Assembly: GCA_014058105.1 (NCBI GenBank)
Contig: JACGCM010002784.1
Location: 868,001-932,000 of the forward strand
From: Kingdonia uniflora
Lineage: Eukaryota; Streptophyta; Magnoliopsida; Ranunculales; Circaeasteraceae
Length of the DNA: 64,000 bases
Reading direction: 5' to 3'
Below the pieces are notes generated by a model. The model had not been told where the DNA came from. It searched no databases and was given only the letters and a program-made list of their open reading frames with translations. The position numbers and the translations under genes are program-made. Position 1 is the stretch's first letter, and each line of letters starts with the position of its first letter. Positions 23,690 through 35,300 of this stretch are shown one piece after another.

Positions 23690-24520
23690 CATTGTTCTTA
23701 ATTTTAGACTTGCACCCACAGTAAAATATCTTTTATGTCCATTTTCTGAGCAGTCTGGAAAAAAAATTGAACCTGATTCCTATTTACCCTAATGTGCATT
23801 ATTATTTTAAGTACTAGCTTATGCCATCCATCCATGTCAATCAGATGGGTAGTATCTCTTTCCATTTTCTAAAAAGAATTGGGCAGGATTGCCTTGATCT
23901 GAAAAACAACATCTTTTCTGTCCATTTTCTGAGCATTCCGGAAAAGATTATGTATTTGTTTTGTGTGTTGCTGTACTGCTATTATGGCTATTTGCATCTG
24001 CTACCCATCCATGGCATATATCAGGTAGAATGCACCTTTGGCTCCTTCCATTTTCTGAAACTGAAGTGGTCTAGATTGTTCTGATCTGGGATTTTGCATT
24101 TCTACTCATTTTCTGAACTCTTTGAATCTTTTCCATCCATTTTCTCTGTCCCATTTTTGCCAAGGATCTGAGCATGATTTCCATACATCCTTGTATGTGT
24201 TCTTGTTATAACTTGCAGCTTCTGCCATCCACGAGTCAGGTGGACTATATTTCGTTGGGTAGGAGCAGCATTGGGGATGTCTTTTCTGTCTATTTTCTGG
24301 ACAGTCTGGACCAAGTTTTGAGTCTGTTTTCCATTCACCTTCTTATGGGCTTTTATTGTATCTGATTTCTTCTGCCACTCATACATGGCATATATTAGAT
24401 GGACTAAACCTTGAAAGACTCCTCCTTCCACTTTCTGATCTAAGTTAGTCTGGACTTCCCCGATCTGGAATCTTTCCGATAGTATATCCAAGTTTGCTGC
24501 ACACATCATTGCATATGAGG
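23690..24520. repeat. degenerate repeats with a ccattttctg core
   Basis: The phrase (t)ccattttctga with following tctgga/gatctg occurs about ten times, at spacings from tens of bases to about 200. It may be an expanded 3' region of the neighbouring LINE or a separate minisatellite; it does not resemble the CACTA subterminal motifs. Confidence 0.5.
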
Positions 24521-24549
24521 CTAAAAGTGACATTAATATGGGCATCTCT

Positions 24550-25700
24550 CCTCTAAAAACAATGTCATTTCAGTTAGGAGTAAATATTGCACCCCTTTTA
24601 TATAACTCATAATAAGTAGGGAGAGCATTATTGAGTAGTCTCCAACCAAAATTTGCAACTTTAGGTAGCATAGGAGATTTCCAGATAATAGAACACCAGC
24701 ACTATCTTGGCCTCTTGTCCCTTAGCCACTCATATGTACTGCTAGCCGAAAAGATTCCCTTTGTATCTTATTTCCACAGCCTAGTGTCTGAGCTTGCATC
24801 ATTCAAAATTAGAGAGCTTGGGTTCACCTGAAAGAAATTGAAAACTATTCTCTTGGAATGGTCAATGTCTTCTCATACAAAATCTGGCTAACTCTTGTAA
24901 GGCTATAGGCACCAATGACTTGAGAGTGAAGAGCATACTCTCCAATCCAGTGATCATTCATGATATTGATTTTATCCTCATTTTCTACCCTCCTGTAAAT
25001 CTAGTCTCTCATATGAAGCATAGCCTCTTTTATGGTAGGCCAGGTTGAGGATCTTCTGTAAGAAGTTTTCATGTCACCATTTATATTATAAAACTTATAT
25101 TAGCTTGTATGTGTCTGCCAGGAACAAAGGCCCCTTGCTCAGGATTTATAAGCTTGTTTGCAAGTAATTTCAGTTTAGATGCTATAATTTTGGTGATGAT
25201 CTTAATGCTGAAATTACTTAAGTAAATAGGTCTATAATGTTTAAGTTTTGATGCAATTTTTCCTTATGTATCAGGGTGATAAAAGCTGAGTTAAAGCCTA
25301 AAGGCATGGAATTATCCTTAAAGAAAGAAATAATAGCTCTTCCCAAAAAGTCTAGTATAACAACCCACTGTAGCCATCTGGTCCTGGGGCACTTTCTAGA
25401 TTCAATGCAAAAACAACCCCCTTAATTTCTTCAAAAATAAGAATACTAGTGAGATTATGGTTATCTTCCACAATGACCCCTTCTAGAATGATTGATAGCA
25501 ATTCAACATGAATTTGAACTGGGTCGGCTTTGAATTTCTGCTCATAGAAGGAAACAATATGGTTTTTGATTTTTCCTCCCTTTGATAACTCATGCCATTT
25601 AGACCATAGTTATCTAAGTAGGTGGTCTCCTTTCCGTAAGTGGATGATCGTTTTGAGGACTTCGCTCCCAAATGCGCTTCCATTAGTTCTTGAGTTTAGA
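24550..25700 (-). pseudogene. LINE (L1-type) ORF2 relic inside the CACTA element
   Basis: From high to low coordinates on the minus strand: a linker resembling VSFYEQKF (about 25530), FEEIKGVVFALN and SAPGPDGYSGLLY (about 25420-25370), and RT blocks resembling HYRPIYLSNF, IKIITKIIASKLK and NPEQGAFVPGRHI (about 25240-25120) split over frames. A deletion follows that removes the catalytic RT core. Then come NDHWIGEYALHSQ and a zf-RVT-like segment IWKSPMLPKVANFGWRLL (about 24680-24640). This order is that of plant L1 ORF2. Many stops and frame changes occur. No poly-A tail or target duplication was found. Confidence 0.75.
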
Positions 25701-26383
25701 TGTTATTTGGTGTTAAACCATCTATTAGAGATCTCCTAGATTATGGTTTGGTAGAATTTTTCATTTCATATTGTTCTAATCATTATTGTAACGTTGTTTA
25801 TTATTCATTCTTAATTGGAGTTCATGGATTTTTTAGTTGAGGTTCTCATTAAATGAAGGTTCGACCGTCAGTTGAGGTTCTCATTACTGTCCTCACTGAG
25901 AGTTACCTGTAAATATCTCCCACCCAAACTTCATGAGCAGGGAAGTGTTTGTGTCCCTTAGGCCTCTTATGTCAGGCCCACCTTCAGACATGGGCTTAAA
26001 ACATTTTTCCAACCTACTGTTACTATTTTCTTCTTATCAGGGCTTTCACTCTACAAAAAATTCCTAAATATGGTCTCACATTCTTTATCAATAGTAGTAG
26101 GCCATCGATATTATATCAGGGTGATCTTCTCCGCAAATTGAAGTTCTAACGAAAACAGTTTTTCTAAAAAGGTTGTCTGCAATGTCGTACTGTTTATATT
26201 TGATTATAAACTGCATATGGTATTTATCTAATTGAGTTCAAACGTTATTGACTTACTGCAACATTAAGTTTTGCTCTATTGTAATTTCTCCTATATTTAT
26301 ATTAAGTTTTACTTTAATGTAATTTCTCCTTCATTTATTTACTAAAATAGTATTTTTGTAATTGAGTTGCTCTTTGATATACA

Positions 26384-26995
26384 GGTGTTTGAAAAAGATA
26401 AAAATGGTTACATAAGGGGATTTGGTGATATGTCCAGTACCGAATTGGAGAGTATTCAACGTTTTAGAATGAAGTTTGCAAATGAAAAAGTGATAAACAC
26501 GAATTTATAATCTCAATTGAAGTTTCTAGGGGAACAATTTGTTTTTGAGGCCAATGCGCCAAAGCAACTTGAAGAGAGGTTCACATTATTCAAATCTCGA
26601 GATTCTCCTCGTGAGTCACAGAAGCGTCGTACATCTGACATCGAAACATCATCTCAGGTATAGACTTATATATTATTTATCCTATGATTACTCATCATAA
26701 ATTATCATGCTATTATATTTGAATGCTTATATGCAATTTTCATTATCTGTAGAGTGGGTGATCATCCTTTGCTAACGCATATCGTCTATCCATGTCGGTT
26801 CTGCCAAGGTCATGTGAGTTATTAGACTGGTATGGTGTTATAGTTGCTTATGGAACTCTTCAGCAAGGTAGAAGAGCTTCACGTGATTTCTATAATATAT
26901 TAATAGATGAGATCGTTCAAGTAATATAAGATGGACACCTTGAGGATGTTGTTGCTGGTGAGATCATAACTTGGAAGAAAAATTGTATCGTGTTT
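26384..26995 (+). pseudogene. CACTA-associated transposase-like exons
   Basis: Exon one (26384-26657) is flanked by a cag acceptor and a gtatag donor. It reads FEKDKNGYIRGFGDMS and a charged helix, similar to the basic GxGxxxS segment plus coiled region of plant Ptta/En/Spm transposase proteins. It has one stop. Exon two (from about 26753) has a stop at its start, then SCELLDWYGVIVAYGTLQQ and DEIVQVI, resembling the C-terminal part of such proteins. This is a guess from pattern and position near the 3' end of a CACTA element. Confidence 0.5.
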
Positions 26996-27592
26996 ATTTG
27001 ATTAATGTATGTTATTTCTTTTATGCAGAATTGAAAGCTAATTCGAAACATACTTTTGGATATTTTTAATAATATAGCTTATTTTGGAATAATTTTGTTT
27101 AATTCTTAAATATATTATAAGAGAAATTAAAAAAAAAAGGTATTTGTTCTCAAAAATGGCATATTTGAAAGTCGTGTATGTTTAATTCTAAATGTCTCTT
27201 TCCTGTATAATGACAGAAAAAGCTACACATACAATTGTTGGATCTCTTAAAGAATGACATATATATCTGTTGTTGTTTTTTAAATTCACAACATAAAAAT
27301 CAGCATATATTATTGTCACTTTTATTCATAAAACATGACATATATTTTTTTCATTTATTTTTAAACTAAACGATTTTTATCTCATTGAAACGACATAAAG
27401 AACGGCAAATATAATTGTCATATTTTTTTATAAATAACGATATATTTATATGTCGCTAAAATATGACATTTATAAGTGTCGATAACAATAACAACTCCAT
27501 TTTTTGCGACAGTTGTTAGCGACAGAATATAAGTCGTTAATCATGTAATAACGACAATTATATCTGTCGTGAATAACCATTTTCACGTAGTG

Positions 27593-28140
27593 ATCATCCT
27601 TATTAGTGAATTTCCTTAAGCAAAACGATTTTACAGTTTTCTTGGTTTCAACATCTAATCTATCATAAAGATTTCTAGTTTGGACCTATTAATCAATATT
27701 ATGATGAGGGTACTGTAGGATCAGTCTCTTATATCTCTTAAGATAATCATTTAAGCCTTTTCTATGAAGTTGGATAATCCTAAAAATGGCCCTACGGAGG
27801 GTCTCAATTTTCTCAAGAGAGAAAAATTCTTGTAAAAGGCTTCAGTAAGCATCTCCAAACTCGTGATTGATTTTGGTTGAAGAACTTGAAGCCAGCTCTT
27901 AGCTTTCCCTAGTAAAGAAAAAAGAAGCAACACAAGTTCCATGGCCTCCATTTCATTCTCATTCCTATACCTTTGGAGGAACATTATGTCACTAAAATTT
28001 CTAACATGAGTGCATGGGTTCTCATGGTCTCCTCCTGAGAATTTTGGCAATGAATTGATGAATGCATTCCTAAGTTTAAATTACCCAGTGGTAGGAGGTA
28101 AAATAATGTATGAGGCACGATTTGTCATTTTTGAGAACAT
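27593..28140 (-). pseudogene. gag, N-terminal half (Athila-like), upstream of the CACTA insertion
   Basis: Gag forms the particle that packages element RNA. The frame begins near 28140 with a segment carrying NRASYIILPPTTG, then LPKFSGGDHENPCTHVRNF, LLGKAKSWLQVL (the gypsy gag core), ITSLEMLTEAFYKNF, a frame change, then DYLKRYKRLILQYPHH and RKFTNKDD up to the CACTA border. The order and wording fit the gag core of Athila-like elements. Confidence 0.8.
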
Positions 28141-28725
28141 GTAATCCTTAAGAGGAATTCACACGGGTCCCTAACCATTCTCATTGTCATTGGCATATCC
28201 CATCTCAAACGATTGGGGTGTAATACTAAATGGAATGAGTAAGGAAATTGGACTTGGATTGAGTCACAATGGAGAAAGGGGTAAATCAAAGGTTTCTAAC
28301 TCACCCTCAATAGGGAAGAGGTCCCTATAGGTATGGTTTGTACGGTCTCTTGTATAAATGGAGATTGAAATCTCTAGTTGGGCAGACTTGCCTACCTCGA
28401 AGTGGATCTGAATATCTTTCAAATCAGATTCTTGAAGCCTCTCAAGACGATACCTAGGTACTCAAAATAATTCTTTCATACACTAATAAATACAACAACT
28501 TTTTTAGATGGGCCTAAATTAAGGTCAAGTTGTGAACCCGATCTCAGGGTTCGACTGCTCCTATTCCTGACAGTGGACCAGTTCACACATTTAGTTGTGT
28601 ATACTTGCTTTAGCAATAACTCACGTGTAGCCCTAGTCACCTAGAAGTACCTGCGCTGGAAGGTAGGGTGGATAACCCTAAACCCAAAACTGAGCCATAA
28701 CACAAGCCTTGAAATTAAACCCTTT
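28141..28725 (-). other. 5' leader of the Athila-like element, proximal part
   Basis: Non-coding. The distal part of the same leader is at 43217-43570, separated by the Tat-like insertion. A cttgaaattaaacc phrase near 28707 recurs at 28774. Confidence 0.5.
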
Positions 28726-28763
28726 TAAGTACATAAGCAAAATGGCTATGAAAAATCTTTGAG
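28726..28763. repeat. 38-bp direct repeat, left copy
   Basis: It starts taagtaca and ends aaaatctttgag. It matches 43210-43247 at all but four or five positions. The two copies flank the Tat-like element. Confidence 0.7.
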
Positions 28764-28790
28764 GAGTGTCAAGCCTTGAAATTAAACCAG

Positions 28791-28849
28791 TAATAGCCTA
28801 ATTCTGTAAGCTCGAGATGGCTTGGAATTAGCTCTTACACCAATGTTCC
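28791..28849 (-). repeat. leader and primer-site stub left of the Tat-like 3' LTR
   Basis: These 59 bp match 42604-42662, the 5' leader next to the 5' LTR, and include the primer-site-like gctcttacaccaa (28831-28843). Host DNA would be expected outside a 3' LTR, not leader, so this marks a second, truncated element unit. Confidence 0.8.
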
Positions 28850-29369
28850 TGTGACAAAAAATAACATGGAATAAGAAATAACACAGGTGATTTCGCGTGG
28901 AAAACCTCTGAATAGGTAAAAAACCATAACCTTGAGTTGAGGGCTTTGTAATAGTGACTTTTATTACTTAAGGCTGATATCTTATTACAAGTGGTCTCTC
29001 GACTTAGAAATATTTGATCTTGTAAATAAGAAGTTTTGAGAATCTAGAAAATGCAGTTTTTTTGGTGATTTCTCGTATATTTTTCTAGTCATTGTCTCTT
29101 TTAAAACTTTATCTTTATATAGGCCTTCTTCGTAGTTCTTTATCGTGTTGAAGCACGTTCTTCGAACAATGTGGCTAGTAGCGGTTGACTAAGTAACTGT
29201 TGAGTTCGTGAGAGACATGTATTTTTTACTTGTTCTTCATCAGTTCGTGGAGTAGGTGTCAATATTGACTATTGATATTACGTGTAGAATGTGTGAGTCT
29301 AACATGGAGGTAGTTTGAACTGTAATAGATCAATTTGGGGTTAGATCGAGGGATAAGCCCCTAAAATCA
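28850..29369 (-). repeat. 3' LTR of the Tat-like element
   Basis: It begins TGATTTTAGGGG and ends TTTTTGTCACA on the minus strand, 520 bp. It aligns along its length with 42663-43216, which has about 28 extra bases near 43050. Confidence 0.8.
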
Positions 29370-29379
29370 CCCCCTCACA
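29370..29379 (-). promoter_or_regulatory. polypurine tract of the Tat-like element
   Basis: GTGAGGGGG on the minus strand immediately precedes the 3' LTR. Confidence 0.65.
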
Positions 29380-29630
29380 ATCGAAGTCACGAGTGACTTT
29401 GGTTGAGAAAGGAATTTGTGGGTATATGGGTATTCAGGTTAGAAGTTTAAAAATAAAAGAAGTAATGATATGGATTTGACTGCATGGAATATACGTGTAT
29501 TATGGGGGGACGTTTGTGCATTGAATGTTGATAGGAATATTGATGTACGCGTCAGTTAAGGTTGGAGAGATTCGTCTGCATTGAATAATGACGCTTGAAG
29601 AAACGTACATGCACATTAAATATCGGGGTT

Positions 29631-29640
29631 ATATAAATAG
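29631..29640 (+). promoter_or_regulatory. TATA box, antisense unit 1
   Basis: atataaatag lies 18 bp before the first plus-strand frame. Such a short leader would need an unusually near transcription start, so the start codon may be downstream. Confidence 0.35.
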
Positions 29641-29657
29641 TACATTTACTGAGGATT

Positions 29658-30020
29658 TTGACAAAATACACTTGTTTGTTGCAAGATTTTCTAAAAGTTT
29701 TGATGATGGTAAAGACCCAGAGAATGGTTCACGAAGAGAAGATTTCTGTTGAGATGCAAAAGTTGAAGTTGAGATACTTTGGAGATCGGTCTCTGAAGAT
29801 GCATACTCCCGTTCCCGTTCCACCGACGTATCAATGTATGTCAGAAGAAAAAGCGGCTGAAGCTGAGGAAGATTTTTACTGTATATGGAGATTTTATCAT
29901 GTTGTCTTAATAGGTGAGCAACGTTGGATTTGTCTCTGTATCCTTGCTGAAGACAAGGTTGGGGTGACAGATGCGGGGTTTGGCCAAACTGTGGGGCAGT
30001 TGCGCCGTTGTCTTGCGTAG
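29658..30020 (+). CDS. antisense frame 1 in the Tat-like element, unrecognised
   Basis: A 120-residue open frame, antisense to pol. It is basic at the start and Cys/Trp-containing at the end (GEQRWICLCILAEDKVGV). A Pro/Val stretch lies mid-protein, followed by Glu-rich residues. I do not recognise it. It follows a TATA box and lies near the 3' LTR. It may be the decayed start of a longer protein, since the same strand stays Gly/Arg-rich to about 30160. Confidence 0.3.
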   Translation: MTKYTCLLQDFLKVLMMVKTQRMVHEEKISVEMQKLKLRYFGDRSLKMHTPVPVPPTYQCMSEEKAAEAEEDFYCIWRFYHVVLIGEQRWICLCILAEDKVGVTDAGFGQTVGQLRRCLA

Positions 30021-30356
30021 GATAGGATTCTAAGGTCGGGCCTTCTTCATCTTTACCAACTCTATGGAGGTGGTCGTTCTAGAGGAGGCGACGGTGGTAG
30101 TGGAAAAGGGAGATGGAGAATGGAAGTCTGCTTCTGTACCTCCATCGTTACTTGGCGCTAAGAAGACCTTCTGTTTGAAGAGTTGGTTTAAGCACTGAGT
30201 CCTCTACTTTCATGTCCAGACTTCCTCTAAACCTAGTTTCTGGTCAGAGTAAGATGGTGTGAAGGTAGAAGGACCTATGGTGACTACCATACCTGTTTTG
30301 CGTCAGAGGATTCTTATAATGAAACATCACTGAAGTCGGATGAACTGAAGGATTTG

Positions 30357-30495
30357 ATGTTTCGGAATGCCTGAAAGACTTGTCATCTGTAAAGCACTGG
30401 AAAAACTTGTTATCTGTAAAGTACCTAATTTTGAAGTACTTGAAAGACTTGTTATCTGTTAAGTACCTTAAAGATTTGTTAGCTTTAAAGTACCT
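30357..30495. repeat. minisatellite, about 28-40 bp units
   Basis: Four diverged units contain (a)aagacttgttatctgt and aaagtacct. It lies between antisense frames 1 and 2 and is not coding. Confidence 0.65.
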
Positions 30496-30954
30496 ACAAT
30501 TTATATTCAAGTTGAATAAAATTTGTTATTTAAACTCCGTGTTGATATATGTATAGAATAACTCTAGAAATCAAGCTGTGAATGATTCGAAGATTTATGA
30601 ATAAAAGATGAAATATTATGTATGAGATTAGAACTTACAACTTGATCACAATAATTGAACTAAGAAAATATGTTTGTAACATAAAATATGTGTAATAAAT
30701 GATCGAACTAAGTGACTGCGATTTAGTAGGGGGGGAGAAAAAAATTGTAGAATGTTTAGGATGGGAAATTTGAGCTTAGTGAGGTTGTTTCGATAATTAG
30801 ATTAGGAAAGAATAAGCTCGATATGGAATAGACTAAACTATCTGAGGTCAATAGGGAGAGATATGTCCAAATAACTTTTCTCAGGATACTAGGGCTTTCT
30901 GTTATGAAAGAATAGGATAATATCACAAACTGTGAGGAATTTGTAGCAAAAATG

Positions 30955-30964
30955 TATAAATAGG
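30955..30964 (+). promoter_or_regulatory. TATA box, antisense unit 2
   Basis: tataaatagg lies about 70 bp before the conserved-looking frame at 31031, good spacing for a plant promoter. Confidence 0.45.
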
Positions 30965-31030
30965 GGGAAAGGAGATTAAATCAAGTGGAAGAGAGTAGAA
31001 ATGGTATAGACTAAATCTGAGAGAATTCGT

Positions 31031-31306
31031 TATGCTACTGAAGGGCGGTTGGCGATAAAGATAGTTGAAGTGCTGGAGCAGATTTTTAGCTTATCGAACT
31101 ATGATGTTGAACTGTCAGTGAAGGATTATCAATTTGAAGGTTTAGATTGGATGGGTAAGGAACGTGAGTATGAACGTCATTTCAATGAGGAGCTGTTTCG
31201 AGAAGTGAAGGTGGAACCTGTAGCACAAAAAAATGCTATGAGATTGATTGCTGAAGAAGGGATTGAACTGGAAGATGTGAGGATTACTGGAGGAGAAATG
31301 ATTTGA
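31031..31306 (+). CDS. antisense frame 2 in the Tat-like element, unrecognised
   Basis: About 90 residues with no internal stop. There is no in-frame ATG at the start; the first ATG is internal (GLDWM), so the original start may be lost or joined by splicing. It is acidic and helical (IVEVLEQIFSL, KEREYERHFNEELFREV), ending GGEMI. Family unknown. It sits downstream of a TATA box on the strand opposite to pol. Confidence 0.35.
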   Translation, partial: YATEGRLAIKIVEVLEQIFSLSNYDVELSVKDYQFEGLDWMGKEREYERHFNEELFREVKVEPVAQKNAMRLIAEEGIELEDVRITGGEMI

Positions 31307-31574
31307 TGCGGTTCACCAGGACATCAGGGATATTTTAGGTATAATTATATATGAGGGAGTAAATTGTGATGAGAGTGTGATGATAATGAAGTGAATGTAA
31401 ATAAGGGTGGTATGCATGTAAGTATATGAGTTCGAATAATTTCTAAAGAAATAAAATGAGAATGAAATTTGAATTTGTCCTCTATTGTTGTGAATACCAT
31501 TTATCACTGTTGTGAAAAATAAATTTAAATTTTTTTGAAATTTTTTAGAGCTTTGGAAATGACGTCAGCACTTC

Positions 31575-31584
31575 TATAAATAGA
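31575..31584 (+). promoter_or_regulatory. TATA box, antisense unit 3
   Basis: tataaataga lies about 100 bp before ATG 31682 of the third plus-strand frame. Confidence 0.45.
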
Positions 31585-31681
31585 AGAAGCAAAAATAGAA
31601 GAAAAAAAAAACATGTAGCTTTTGATTTTGTCTCTTGTGCAAAAGCACGGAAAGCCCGATTGTATGTAAGTGTGAGTCATC

Positions 31682-32090
31682 ATGAGTGTGGGGAGGTCAG
31701 GGGAAGATTTGGAAATAAGATATAAAAATAGATTAAAATATAGGGCAAAGAGTAATGACGGGAAAACATTTTCACCGAAAAGATGCAAGACGTCTGACAT
31801 TGATTATGGAGGGGATGCCTCGGTTCCAAAACCGAGGACGGCTCGTAAGAGAAAAAAATATAAGGAATGCTTCATCTTCGTCATTCAAAGGTTTCTCAAC
31901 TTTTAAAAACTTGAAGAGTAGTAAGAGAAGATAGAGAAAAAATAGTAGAGAATCTCGTGAGTATCTAATCGAGAGTGATCAACAGTCAAAGCGAGAGAGA
32001 ATTGTAGAGACTGAGTCACAAAAGTGGTTATACAGCAGTGTTGTGAGGGAAGGATTGGTGTTGCATCAGATTCACATTCTGACATAGAAG
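31682..32090 (+). pseudogene. antisense frame 3, basic N-terminal exon
   Basis: ATG 31682 opens a Lys/Arg-rich, 74-residue frame (KPRTARKRKKYKE near its end) with a possible nuclear localisation signal. Beyond the stop the strand remains coding-like with further stops to about 32090 (ASDSHSDIEG). It is probably the start of the long antisense protein at 32370-36176. Confidence 0.4.
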
Positions 32091-32369
32091 GTTAGTAGTA
32101 TATTTGTGATATTTTGAATGTGTTGTTTTTAAAAATCATTTTTTGTGTTAGGGAAATCTAAAAATTACCATTTACAGCAATCTATAAAATTTGTTTGATA
32201 TATGATATATGAAAGATATATATATGTGGGTGATATATATGTAAAAGATAATAATGGGTACCTGGACCTGTATGTAGGTCGACCATGAGAAGTGTTTGAG
32301 CAGGATTAAACCCTCATCTATAGATTTGTAGTTGATATAGAGACTTCACTTGTTAATAAGGCGTCGACC

Positions 32370-35300
32370 TCTGGTCGATCGACAAAGTCTGAGATTATAA
32401 TATCTGATAAGGATGAAGAAGTAGGGGTTGTTCAATTTCTAGATTTCCCAGGAAGATTGGTAACCTACCCTCCGAATTTTGATGTGTTTAAAGAATTTTG
32501 TAAAGCCAAAGCTTCTGTAGGGGAAAGATGGGGTAGTTGTGTAGAACATGCCAATAGGCATTTTTGGAGTTGCATCATAACAACTAGAGAAGAATATATA
32601 TTTTTTGACTGATTTGGAGAAGGAGAAACGAAATAGGGACGAATCGATCTCTTTGGAGTACTTTGACGGAAACGTCCAGGGTGACCTGACGGAGGGTTGA
32701 GTCCTCCCCTTAGCAATTTGGTGAAAGGGATTATGAACATCATCGGGGCGTGTCCTGTTCAGTTGAACGAGAACATATAGGAGGTGATAAATGTTTATGA
32801 ATTTCTAAATAATTTGTGGGAGGAATATGAGATTGAGAGGAGGATATCTTCTGAAGATGTCTTACAGTTTTATGGGGTAAAAAACTTTTTTGCAAGTAGA
32901 GGGGCATATTTTTTTTACAAGTTTAACTCAGCCTCGTTTCTTTGATCTGAACTCTGCAGGTCGAGTATGGAATGATAATGTGATATGGATATAAGGTGAT
33001 TGCCTTCAGAGGGATGATGAAGAACCCATGGAACTTCTGTATAGAACTGTAAAACAATGTAAGTATAACAATGTATAATGTATAAGATTGATATGTTGAA
33101 ACTGTATGTTGCTCTGCTGATAATAATGCGTTGTTGACTGACAGGTCTTCTATCACAGGTGAAGAGGAAGGAGTCTCTGTTTGACACTATTACTCAGGAA
33201 GGGACAGAGGTCGAGGTTGTGCTGAAAGAGCTCGGCATTTACAGAAAGAAACGTGCTAACAGCAAGTCCAAGAAAGTTTAAAAGTTTCAAGCAACGAGGC
33301 TAATGGCGGGTGTTGAGGGTAACAAGAAGAGGGGAACTGACGGGGAGAAGCAAGTGAACTTGCCCAAGGCCTCTGGAATGGACTTCGCAGGTGTACAAGG
33401 GTCTACTACATTGAGCAAGATTGCTCAGGCATTTCCAAAGAAGAAGATGTTGAAGCATGGTTCGACCTCTAAAACTATAAGAAGTGGTGAGGTCCAAGGA
33501 GGGATAAAAAAGAGAAGGGTCGAGCCTTCCGAACTGATAGGGATAAAGGTCATAAATGATCGACCTATTATAGGCGATAAGCTGAAAGAGGTCGAAGAAA
33601 AGGCAAGGCTTGCAACTCTCAAAGGGGAGGAGGAGATGAAAAAAATGGTAAGTTCATTTGTTTAAATATGTGATGAATTTGTATAGTAATTTAAGCTAAC
33701 AGTGAGGTCGATGATGTTTGTTTATGTAGGCTGCTCGTTTAATGAAGGGGATATGCCTCGGGGTCGAGGAGGAAAAGGCTAAGCTGAAGAAGGGGAAGGT
33801 CAAGATTGAGAAGAAGGTAGCACGACTGAAAGCTGACTTGATTAAGGAGGGGAAGCGGTTGGAGGCCCTGAAGGCTTCTCAAGAGGTGGAGATTGATGAT
33901 CCTTCAGCGGAAGTGAGAAGGCATATGGAAGAGGTGGTAACTGAGCACAACAGACTCAGGCGCCACCATATAACAAAGCGGTATTACGAAGATGAGGTGA
34001 ATGCCATTAAGGCGGACATCTATGTTGAGGAGGAGGAAGACGATGAGATGAAAGATGTTGTTGTTGGAGTTGTGGATGGGTTGGGCGGTGTCTCTCCTCA
34101 AACGGTGCGAGACAACCAGGGGGATAACAATGAGCGTCTAGAGGGAGGAAATGATAAGGTAGAGTAGAATGTTAACTCTGTGACTGTATGAATGGTTTGG
34201 AATGTTGTAATCTGATGGAGTATTATTTGTTGGATAGAATTTTGTAGGCTAAGACGCTTTTGTAAACCTTGTTGTAGGAACGTAAGGAAATGCGCATCAG
34301 AATAAAAGATTTAGAGACTAAGTCCGCTAAGGAGAGAGACATCTCAGCGTCCCTGTTATCTTCACAAGCAGAGCTATAAGTTAGAAAATAGCAAGAAATA
34401 TTTTACTTGTATACTTTATTATTCTAGAGGTACAAAGTAAAAAGTTGAGTGTAGGGACAAACTAAAAACTTGTTATCAGTTTATGGGCAATGGCACTCAA
34501 TGGTGTATAGAAAATAACAAAATATTGACAAATTAAAACATAGAGAATGTGTACCGTAAAATTGGAAGTATGTGTTATTGTTCATCCAACTGAGATTGTA
34601 CTTCAACCGTAAGTTTAAAAGTAGTTTCACACATTAGATGTCAAAAAATAGAAATTTTGTTAGAAATGAGAAGTATGCATTGAGTGACTATTCAGAATCG
34701 AACTTGATATGTTGTATTTGTGATGTGTAGGTCAAATTAGAGTCAGCCCGCTTTCGCAATGATGAGATACACCAATGTAACCAAGAATTTATGGAGGAGT
34801 TTGATAAGATGAGAGAGGCGAATGAAGACAGAGAAGATCAACATGTAAAGGTACACTTTAAGTTTATTGAGGCAACCTAAACTGCTAACGACCTTGCTCG
34901 GAAGATCGAGGATAAGGATACCAAAATTAGTAAAGGGAAAAAAGAGCTCATGGAAATAAAATTACATGCAGCGAAGCTCAAAAGCCAGAATGATATGTTG
35001 ATGGCAAAGAGTATGAATGTTGGCATGGCTCGATACCGTATACAGGCGTTAGAAAAATTAGAGGAAGGGTTAAGTCACTCTGTGGCCAGTCTGAAGGACC
35101 AAATGATCAACAAAACGAACGATCAGGAGCAAACTCAAGCTGATCTAGTAAGTACCAGAAACGAGCTAGAGCGATTGAAGAAGAAAATGGTCAAGAAAAA
35201 TAGCAAGCTAAAGAAAGCTTGAGATGACCTATACACCTCTAAAGTTACGGTTGAGCAGTTGACTGCAGCCTCACCTGCTAAATATATGGAGTTTTGGATG

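Larger units (their letters stand above)
22025..27592 (+). mobile_element. CACTA (En/Spm) transposon nested in gag
   Basis: The left end is CACTATGTGAAAAAGG and the complement of the right end is CACTACGTGAAAATGG, each followed within about 15 bases by CGACA subterminal motifs repeated near both ends. The 3-bp flanks are aac and atc, two of three matching. Removing the element rejoins the gag reading frame, an independent proof of the borders. Inside are a 5' region with an exon-like start, a LINE relic on the minus strand, and plus-strand exons like CACTA-associated plant transposase. No TNP2-type DDE transposase domain is visible. Confidence 0.85.

Noticed and set aside
33425..33622. Minus-strand frames opposite the antisense coiled-coil gene
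   Set aside because: Low-complexity Ser/Phe-rich shadows of the Lys/Glu-rich plus-strand protein.
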